From: Athripsodes cinereus
Taxonomy: Eukaryota > Arthropoda > Insecta > Trichoptera > Leptoceridae
Length of the DNA stretch: 64,000 nucleotides
Assembly: GCA_947579605.1 (NCBI GenBank)
Contig: OX388313.1
Location: 27,965,214-28,029,213, forward strand
Direction of reading: 5' to 3'
The position numbers and the translations under genes were made by a program. Shown here piece by piece: positions 12,163-22,900 of the stretch. The number at the start of each line of letters is the position of its first letter. Within the stretch, counting starts at the first letter, position 1. The notes under the pieces are model-generated. The model ran no database searches and had not been told where the DNA came from. It was given only the letters and a program-made list of their open reading frames with translations.

Positions 12163-12491
12163 CAGTGGTTCTTAACCTTTTTGGGAGTACCGAACCCCAC
12201 CAGTTACATAATATGCATTTACCGAACCCCTCCTAATTTGAAAAATAAAATTAGATTTCTACAAATTCAAAACATGGTAATATTTGCATTGTTAGAATAA
12301 ACTGGCAACCAGATGTAATATTATTTTGGATTGTTGGAATAAACTGGCAACATTGTTTTTTAAACTTGTGATGGCGGATTGAAGGAATTATAGAGTATTT
12401 TTTTTCTTTTTTCAACTCCCAAAAATATCTTGCCTTTAAAATGATTTTCACCGAACCCCTGGGGTTCAATCGAACCCAGGTTAAGAACCAC
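12163..12491. mobile_element. small non-autonomous hAT element
   Basis: The left end is CAGTGGTTCTTAACC, a classic hAT terminus, and the right end is its inverse apart from the last bases. The 8-bp flanking repeat TACTATAC lies at 12155-12162 and 12492-12499. Internal ACCGAACCCC blocks recur near both ends. It inserted into the ACTAT-repeat tail of the adjacent LINE fragment. Confidence 0.8.
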
Positions 12492-12575
12492 TACTATACT
12501 ATACCCTTACGCCGTGTCCCAAGTGGGGTAGGCAGAGAGAATGGAACGCCAAACAGATATATCTTTATACACTTA
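12492..12575 (-). mobile_element. RTE-like LINE 3' tail fragment
   Basis: It matches the 3' end of the longer LINE fragment at 18956: (ACTAT)n, then CCCTTACGCCGTGTCCCAAG, GGGGTAGGCAGAGAG and CGCCAAACAGAT. Only the tail survives. Confidence 0.75.
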
Positions 12576-13474
12576 CATATCGTCATCCTTAAGGGAAAAG
12601 TCAGTAGCTGCACATTTTCTGCTAAGTTTTTCAGTAATTGTACTTACAATACGCTCCATTATTAAAGGTACGTGTGTAGTATTTGTATGAAATGCAAATG
12701 CAACTGAAGTATGTATATTTAAAGTTAGATACCAATTTGTTTCTAGTGGCTTAAATACATACAATGAAATAATAATAAACTATTGTACAAAATATATGGA
12801 TACAAATAATAAGGTTACATGGTATAAACCAATAATTTTGCACAATGGGCAAGTTTATCGCAGGATCTTCCAACTAATTTGTATGGAGACAACTCGGCAT
12901 TCCAGTGTTGACAGTCATTGTCAGAATCTTAGCCGAAACCAGGTCACTATATTATTGAAAATAGTAAAACTTGGGATTACTTGTTTCTTTACCTATGTTA
13001 ACATGGAATTATAACTTTTTCATTATGTGGATGATGATTTCTACCTCAGCAAGGATAAATTAGTTCATGTGTCACGGAAAAGTAAAACAAAATTAGGTTT
13101 CTTTGCAATTCATTTATTGAGGTTATGTTGAAAAAATAGGGATAATAATATCCACTAGTAATATTGTTATGTGAGGCAGTTGAACTGCGAATGGCTTGGA
13201 TATTCAACCTCATTTATCTGTTGAGATGATGTGTTTTCTTTCTTATGTTAACAAAGAAAGAGAAAACTTCTCATTCACCTAGCATAGTAGACATGGCTTC
13301 ATAGAATTGCAATGAACAGGTGGTCTGTCCATTTCGTTAGTATAGATGACGAGTTGCAGTTCATCCCTTCTCACGTTATTTTTAAATTGTGTGTCAAAAA
13401 AGAAGTAAAAATATTTTTGAGCCGCCTGGTCCCACATTAACTAGTTAACTTGAAGAAACAACTCCTAATACATA

Positions 13475-13990
13475 CTTGTCTTTTGGCATTATTGTAAAAT
13501 AAGTTAATGGGTCGCTGCACAACCTATCCTATCGATATTGTGTTTTGATCTATGATTCTGTATTTTTTTTTGTATATATAACCTATTGTATGATCCTATC
13601 TTCTGTAAATTGACGAGTCCAAGTACCAAAAACTTTGGTCTAAGGACGATAAACAACAATAAAAAAAATAAACATGACATCCACTTAAATCTGGAAAGTT
13701 AATATCATAATGCTCATCATCATAAATTACAAAGGTGTACACTTGTCTTTTGGCATTGTTGTAAAATAAGTTAATGGGTCGCTGCACAACCTATCCTATC
13801 CGCATGACATCCACTTAAATCTGGAAAGTTAATATCATAATGCTCATCATCATAAAGTACAAAGGTGTACACTTGTCTTTTGGCATTGTTGTAAAATAAG
13901 TTAATGGGTCGCTGCACAACCTATCCTATCCGCATGACATCCACTTAAATCTGGAAAGCTAATATCATAATGCTCATCATCATAAAGTAC
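13475..13990. repeat. 130-bp tandem duplication across the F-box gene stop codon
   Basis: Two full 130-bp units (13731-13860 and 13861-13990) follow one another. Each contains the last coding segment of the F-box gene (codons for YDDEHYD and FPDLSGCH) plus a spacer with the TAA stop. A third copy of the coding tail lies at 13670-13730, and a detached copy of the spacer (CTTGTCTTTTGGCATT onward) at 13475-13535. The layout on the minus strand is tail-spacer-tail-spacer-tail-X-spacer, where X is about 135 bp of AT-rich sequence. Confidence 0.88.
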
Positions 13991-16900
13991 AAAGGCGTAC
14001 GGCTCTGTCAGTTTGATAGTCAACTTTTCACTCTTAGATTGGCAGGCTTTCTCTAACTTTCTGTAATGTTTCTTCAAGATAGATGACATGTCTTCTTGGT
14101 ACAGATATAAGTAAACTAGTTTTTTACATTTCTCTATAATTTGTAGCAGGACTTCCAAGGATACTTTGTAGTTCTGTTTTGTCAGATTTCTGTTGTCTGT
14201 GATAGCGACTGTGTGTAGATTTGGAGCCTGAGAAAGTTTTTTAATTACGAAGTCTATTTGGCGCATACAGGTCTTTAAACTGAAACAAAACAAAATAACT
14301 CATAATACCCACATTACATAAAGAATGGGTCTCTAAACTATTTTCTCTATTGGTTTCACAAAGGCAGTTTTTCTAAAATCTCACAAATAAGACACATTTT
14401 GAATTGAATGATTATAAATGATCCTGAATGTCTTATTTTTAAGACAACTGAAAACACAAAATGTGCCATGTAAATACTGAGCGACAACATACCTAAATCA
14501 AATGATGGATACAAAATGCCACAAGAAATAAATATTTGTTAAAATCCAAATTATTTTAAATCATGTGTAACGTATATGCTCTTAATTGTTCTTCAAGATG
14601 AATTGATTTTATTCATAAAAGTAAATACACTCACATTAAACTATACGCTTGTATTTTGAAGGAGAATAAGTCGGCAGTGGGGCTTAGAAGAGAAATCTCC
14701 TGATTTAGAAATATGTATTTCAAAATTTTTGTTTTCACAATAATTTTGGTTTTATAAGCAGTCATCTTCAAAAGTTATACATATTTATACATATTTACTG
14801 TCAATTTTTAATTTATTTGTATTCCAAAATACTACACTATTCCCTCACGCCACATCGCAAGTGGGGGTAGGCAGAGAGAAAGGAATGCCTTATAGATCTC
14901 TCTCTCCATACTTCTTTTGCCTCCTCTACATTTCTGTATTTTTTGTAGAGTATAATTGGAATTTTATGTCACTCTAAGGCAATGTTCACATGGCAAAATT
15001 TGACGCGCGATTTGAAAACGCTAGAAACGTCTTTACCTTGCAACTGAGGCCTGAGTCAATAACACACTTTCGCGTCACATTCCCGCTCCGTTAGCGTTCG
15101 GGTGCAGACGATGTTGCGCCAAAGTGTTAATTTTCGGAACTATTGTGTATCTTAGCAACGAAATTGACACTTGCTTGCAACTTCGTCTATACTCGAACGT
15201 TAACGGAGCGGGAACGTGACGTGAAAAGAGAAAAAATCTCTGAAGATATTGACATCGACCTACTAATTGATAAACCAGACTGACAAGTAGTGATCAGTAC
15301 TCTCGCAACGCGCGTTAGCGCTCGTCATCTGAACACTCATTTTATTTGATCACACGTTGACGCGCATTACATGTGAACTTAGCCTAAAACTATCTAATAA
15401 GAAAGCTATAAAATTTATTCTGATATCAAATAGTAGTTTGAATACTCACTCAATAATTTTAATGCTTTTTGAATAGTGAATGTGTTCCGCAAATGGTTCA
15501 ATTCTATGAAATAAAAGTGAACCTGCTTGTAAAGATTCCAAGTGGTCACAATTTATGTACAACTGAAAAACAAATGACAATTTTTAAATATTATGAATCT
15601 GGGTTTTTGATAAACCAAATACACTTTAGACAACCTCATATTAAATAATAATAGTGAAATAATCTAAAAGTGTTGGTAGAATGAGGAAATGAACTCTTAA
15701 TTGAAAAATTGGAAATCTATCTACTGACTACTTCATTAAGTAAAAATAAAACTTGTTCACATTTCGGATACAGACACACAATACGGCACCCTTGAAGTCA
15801 TGTTATGAGTAGAGACCTGAATTTTTCGGTGTTATTTTTTTGGAAAATCGGTGTAATTTTTTAGTAAAAGGCCGGGTTTTATTTTTTTTTAGAAAAGTGG
15901 TGTTATTTTCAAGAAATCGGCGTTATTTTTATTTTTTATAAGATTTAAAATGGCTAGTTCTATTTGCACTGTAAATGATAATATGCTTAAATAATAGACC
16001 AATAAAGGTCACGTGGTCTTGTCTATGGATTTGCTTTTGCTTGGGGGGCAAACAGTCAGATTGCGCAAATCATCCTTGTAGGATGTTATGCCATAAGAGA
16101 GAAAAAAGAAAGTGAGATGACAAAATAATAACAAAAACGACACTGACAGTTTTTTTTTATTATTAGGTATTCTTTAGGCGTTCCACCTTTTTGTTTGTTT
16201 TGTTTTTGTTCCGTTGTTGCCCTCCAAACATTTATCTGTGACGTCATCCTTTAATGGTCTATTTATATAACAAACATTCAAAATCTATCTATCTATACCA
16301 TCACGGTATATCCCGCAAGTGGGGTAGCCAGCAGACCAGCTGCATATAAAATATGCAAGCTGTCTTCTCCATGCCAATATAAAATCAAGACATTCAGGAT
16401 GGGTGACAAACCTCATCGCTGAATTTAAGATGTAAAATGTCTTATTTTTTCGAACACCTGCCTTTTACAGGACACTCGGACACTCAGAAGAGTGGGAGAC
16501 CAATTCTTTACCGGGTTCTCCACGGGATATTATTCGGGATACATTCAAAATTGTTTGAAAAATTACAAGTAAAAACAATGTCACCCTAAATCCTTGATAA
16601 TTGGGTTAAATTAAAATAAAACGTTTATTTTTAAAGAATAATATAATAGATATATGTAAAACAATTATTTTGTTCATAATTTAATACCTTGTTTTTTTTT
16701 GTGAAAATGTCGTAGAGTCAAATTTCGGTGTTATTTTTCAAAAACGTGAAAAAAGTGCGAATTTCAATAAAATCGGGTTTATCACAAACGCGAAAAATTC
16801 AGGTCTCTAGTTATGGGTAAACTGCACATTACAGATAGTCCACATATATATTTAATAGTGATGGGCGATATATCGATATACGATTCGATTATATCGATAG

Positions 16901-19900
16901 TTCAGAACAATGCGATTATTCGATAGTATCGGAGCAAGTCGATTATTTTTATCGATTATTTTAATCGATTATTATATCGATTATTTTAATCGATTATTAT
17001 AAGTCGATTATAACATCGATTATTATAAGTCGATTATAACATCGATATAATATATCGACTTGCACAAGTCGATTATAAATGTTCGACTTTTGATCTACCC
17101 CTTCAATAATTCGACTTCGACTCGTGTTAGTCGGTTCTTAGAATTCGACTTCAATACAAGTTGATACTTGCTACTAAAAGTATAGTTGGATATACGGATG
17201 AACCATGGCCAATATGCATTTAGGTACGACTCGTACCTACCTACCTAAGTATAATACAACATTATATTCATACACGACGCCGTGCCGGACAACACCACAA
17301 CGATGATGCAGTCAGTCAGCTGATTAGTGATCGCTCCATTCCTTGCAATTTTTATAACCTAATAGGAAAACCAAGTAACTGCCAGAAAATAATAATGTAG
17401 GAATAATTTAAACTTCTAAGATAAAATTTTGTGGAAGATTTTATTTTTATTTATTTATTCATTCATTCTTAACTGTACATTGATTACAAACAATTACATA
17501 AAAGGTATACATTCAATACGTATTTTTATTTTAATAAGGAACAATAATTACATAAAAAAATACATGCATTACAATGTTTCATAATATAAAATCATATAAC
17601 CTAGGTCCTAAAATACTCCCGAACATGGATTGAAATATAATTTCCGCTATATTACTAAGCTAATGAAAATGAGTGGATAGCAACAAATACAAGTATTAAT
17701 TATAATAAATACAAAATTACTATACCTACATATTTTTATTGTTTAGCAGATGTAAGTGATGTCTATTTATTGTACGGTACGGTATTTAAGTAGTTCACGT
17801 ACAAATAAGTTAACGAGTAGAGTAGAAGTACATTGTCTGCTTATTCTCCGAAAATACTTTGCTTTACTTGATTAATAAATTTCTTCGTTAGATTATATGT
17901 AATATCTTTTAAAGAGCGTTACTAGGTTTTACTATTAAGCTGTCTACAAGTAGAAGATCTCTTAGTAAAAAGAGAGACACTACTCGCGTAGTTACCTGAA
18001 CAATTTTGTAGGCAATGTGAGCATTCACATTTCACAACCGCATCCTTCAACGCATAAAAACAAACTGAATTAAAGCGTGAGGAAGTGAGAGGGGAGTAGA
18101 TGCGTACGTTTCGTTGAATCGTTGACGATAGTTTTGTACTTCGTTTTTCCGAATATAATACTATCGTAAGACACGAAAATAACCGACCTCAAAATAATCG
18201 ATTTTTGTGTTATTCATACCGCGCTACAAATAATCGATACTACTTCGATATATCGATTATTTTTTACAAGCGAAGTCGATTATTTATATCGATTGTGAAT
18301 TGTGAACGACTTCGATTATTTCGATTGTAAAATATGATACTATCGCCCATCACTAATATTTAAATTGTCTAGCAGATGTTTTTTAAAGTATATAAAAATG
18401 TTTTTAAGCAACAAAGGTTGGATAATTTTTGTTTAGATATAAAATATTAAGATATAAAAAGTTTTTACCTGTTTTGCAAATTCATGACAATTACTTGGGA
18501 ATTCTGTCATACACAAGTGTTTAAGATGTTTGAGACCCACAATATTCTGCAAACTGTCCATCGAGTATGCGATACGATTACTGAAAAAATTAATATTACT
18601 TGAATTTACAACAAAACATCACGTGTCTATTTTACTAGCTTTTTGCAGGATAAATTTGCATAAATTTAATGTCCTATAAAAAGCAGGTGTTTTCAAAACA
18701 TTCTAAATAAGACATTTGACATCTTCAATTTAGCGATGATTATGCCACCATCTAACATGTCTTAATTTTAACATTGAAACAGAAGACAACATTTATGTAT
18801 AATACATGCAGTTAGTCTGCTGGCTACCCCACTTGTAGGATATGCCGTGATGGTATAGATAGATAAATAGGAATATCATTAATATATATATATATATATA
18901 TCTATAAAATTATAGAAAACTTACAGAAAAAAGTGGGATACCTATTTATTGCAGATACTATACTATACTATACCCTCACGCCGTGTCCCAAGTGGGGTAG
19001 GCAGAGAGAACGGAACGCCAAACAGATCTATCTTTACACACTTCCTTCGCTTCCTCCACATTCATACAGTTCCTCATACACGCACGTCGGTTCCTCTTAC
19101 TCAACACGCGGCCGTCCTTGAGAATTTGATCCACGTGATCAAGCCACGTGGTTTTCGGACGCCCGCGTTTCCTCACACCCTTTCTTTCAGATAAGTATAT
19201 CCTCTTTGTCATTCTTACCTCGTTCATTCGTTCAACATGCCCAAACCACCGTAGTTTATTCACGCGCATTCTGTCCACAACACTCTTCTTGCATCCGCTC
19301 ATTCTTCTAATATCCTCATTCTTCACTCTATCACGTAGCGTTTTACCAACCATTCTTCTCAACGATCGCATCTCTACTGCATTTATTCCACTTTCGTCCT
19401 TCTTCAACCACGTCCATGTCTCGCTTGCATACGTAAGTGACGGTACCAGAATGGTATTGTGCACCAGCATTTTAGCCATGTTCGACACATTGTCATTGCT
19501 GACAATGGGTCGAAGTGCACCGTTTACTCTAGCACCGGCCACTTTCCTTCTTTCAATGTCCCTATCGCATCTTCCATCCCTCGTAAACATACTTCCCAAA
19601 TATACATACTCACTTACTTGCTCCAAACATTCGTCACCAACTTTATAGCAGATACCTATCTTATTATTTAAATAATATACATAAATATTTCCATTCTGGG
19701 ATTTGATAGGTACGGTATGATACATACTGTATATTCCCACAGCACGCAGGAGTACCGTGACTAATACTAGACGTTAAGAATTTTTGTTGATGTACATTTA
19801 GTGACACAACTTCTTTATTATTAGCCAGAATATCTTCAAATATAGTTGTTTCTCTTTTGGGTTGAATCTTTTCAGGTTGATAATCCCTTAATGTCCTTAA

Positions 19901-22900
19901 TTTCTTAAACAATGGTTCGTTTGGTTGTGTCACAGCTAAAATATAATGAATAATGATTATAAAGTACATTAATATTATTACTATAAGCCATCAGGCAGGA
20001 GCTAGAAGCTGATGTGCTTGATATCCACGCATACTGATGTCACTTTTAACTGTCTAGCCCGTTTTTGAATAAATTGGTGTTTCTTGCAACGACCAATGTA
20101 GCAGGTAACCTATTCCACTCATAAACAAATCAATTTATGAGGAAATGTCTTCGAGGGTTCTGAGTGAATCTGTTCTTAATCAGATTGTGTTCTCGCAACT
20201 ACTTATTCTGGCTTCTGTAATATAAGTTGAATGGGAGAAATACAAAAATAAACTGTGAGTGAAAGGGTATGGATTATTTTGATTTTGATGATAAATTGGT
20301 TTTCCATTTTTCACCTGATTTTTCTTATGCTTACATTGATTAAGAATCGTATGAAGAATGAGGAAATTAGGAGAATGAGTGGATTTGAGAGTAGTGTTGT
20401 AGATAGAATGTGTGTAGATAAATTAAATGGTTTGGACATGTGGATCCAATGAATGATGAAACTAAAACGAAGAGGGTCTATTTATCTGAAAAAAGGGATG
20501 TGAGAAAGCGCAGATGTCCAAAAAATACGCGACTTGACCAATTAGAAAGACACCAAGTAGAAAGTCTGTTGCAGTGTAATTCATGATGATACAAATATAT
20601 TTTTAAGTCATTTTATTCTGTTTCAACTGGAAAGCCTTAATTTAGAAACTTGCATAAATTCAAATAATTTTTAAGTAATATGAAATTTAATACATACGGT
20701 AAGTCATAAGTTGCAGGGGTGATAGAATCAATTGTCTATAACAAGTTGATTTCATGAGATGTTGAATAACTGGCTCAGTCTTAGAAAGAAAACACCCTGT
20801 ATCAGGAGGAATGCCCATCTTATTCATTCTTATATTCAGTCTTTCATATAAAAATTTCTGAAAAAATCATTTTTAACTATTTTTGCAGTGTCTAAATAAA
20901 AAAAAAATCATTATTTTACTAGCAGAGTACGTCGGTAGCCTGGAGGTAGAGTCTCGACCTTCAGAACAAGGGGTCCGTGGTTCGATCCCAGGTGCCGGCA
21001 AACTCCCCTTTCACGGCACAAGCTTTTAGCTTAGTGTGAAAGGTGTATAAGGTTGTATTTGGGTTTATAACAAAACCCAGATATATCTTTTTTAAAAAAA
21101 AAAAATATTTTCACTGGCAATTTTAATGGTTACATTGAGGTTGATTTCATAACACCTCATCTTAATGAACGTCATCAATAACTTTTTCACATTAGTCAAA
21201 TTGTTATAGGGACTTTACTTTGTATTATTTTGAGTGTTTTTAAAAAATATTTCAAGCGTCATTGAGCATTATACTTTTTTTGCAGTAAACTATTAATTAA
21301 TTAATTTTCTTGTGGAACAATAATTTAACAAACAATGGTAACAATTACACTTTTTATAGATACAGGACCGGCTAAGTCCTGCAACATTATGTCAACAATG
21401 ACTTTAGGATTTTAAACAATATAGGTATCATAAACAAGCAAATAGTAAATAACAGAAAAATTAAAGCTCAATAGGTTCTCACTGTCTAATAATTTCTATC
21501 AACTGATTCCCTCATGCTACATTTTACAATTGTTGTAACCAGTATTGTATAATAAATGTTAATAAAATTCCACATGAAGAGAGATAAAAAAATCTTCAAA
21601 TTTAAATTAGTTTTGCTCTAAACATTATTGAGAAAAATTATAAATGTATTATTTAGTACAAACCTCAGCAGCAGATGAATCCTGGCAGTGGACAGAAGCA
21701 CCAAACATACTCATTAAGTAAGTCTGTGCGTAACGTTCGGGAGATTTAAACCTCTTTATGAAAATATTATCAACTAAATCTGAAAACAATGAATCAGTTA
21801 GAATCAAAATGTAAGATAAGTATTTATTGTATCACTTGGTTTGAAGCAAAGGTTATATTAATTATAAAGGCTCGAGATTCCGTCTGATAAAAACTGTGCA
21901 CATTTGAAAGTTTTTAATAATATTCATTTATACCATGATGGCATTTTCCCAATAGTGGGGTAGCCAGCTATTCCATGCAACAAAAATACAAGTGGTCTTC
22001 TCCGTGCCAATAAAAATGAAGACTTTCAGGACAGGTAGCATACCGCATTGCTGAACTAAAGATATATATTTAACATTTTAAACGCAATTCTTTATGAATA
22101 ATTGCCTCATACAGGACACTCAAAAACTGACAGAAAAGAGTAGGAGACCTAAATTTTGCGGGGACTCTACAAGTTGGTCATTTAATAATATTAAAAAAAT
22201 ATTGTATTTTAATGGAAAATAAAACATGTAATTTAAAAAAGCAACCAGAAGGTCATCATTTTTTGATATCTATCTATTTATGCCATCACATCCATTCTCA
22301 TAAGTGGGTTAGCCAATGATTTAACTCTTTTTAATAGACATACAGGTTGTCCTCTTCATGCTATGAAAAAAGACATTCAGGACTGGTGCAAGTTTTGTAT
22401 TTTTTGATATACCTACAACTTTATGTTATGAATTTTTTTGACACAATTGGATGTCGGGGACTGGATTTTTTACTTACTAGAAGTGTTTAGGTTTAAAGAG
22501 TACTCTTAACCAAGCCTAAAGTCGATTCATAAGCGTCAAAACTCTGTGTTGTGCACTCCTTAAGGAAGTTCACATATGTATGTGTATCATATACAACATA
22601 CCTACCTAGTTAATACCTATTCAAATAGGTTGACTATGGATGAGTGTGATCAGTTGGAATGATTAATCTGTAGTAGTTCAAAATATGTTTGATACCTACA
22701 ACCTTTTTGTGTAAAATTTATTTTCACACTGAAGGGCAAACGGAAAGAGAGGAATATAATTAAATGAAAACGTGAACATCTAACATAAATACAAGATTTA
22801 AATTATATATACATACCAGGACACAAATTGTCACTTAAAAATATTCCAATGGTTGTTTCTATCACAACATAAATATACAGACTCGTATCAACTACTCGTA

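Larger units (their letters stand above)
11903..13475. other. caz / F-box intergenic region
   Basis: Downstream of caz and downstream of the convergent F-box gene. It contains a small hAT element (12163-12491) and a LINE tail (12492-12575). The rest is AT-rich DNA with no convincing coding sequence. Part is presumably the F-box gene 3' UTR on the minus strand, but I could not place its polyadenylation site. Confidence 0.5.

Noticed and set aside
20928..21000. Possible tRNA gene
   Set aside because: Has A and B boxes and paired ends, but the anticodon arm does not fold and the same sequence with a shared body recurs as a SINE.
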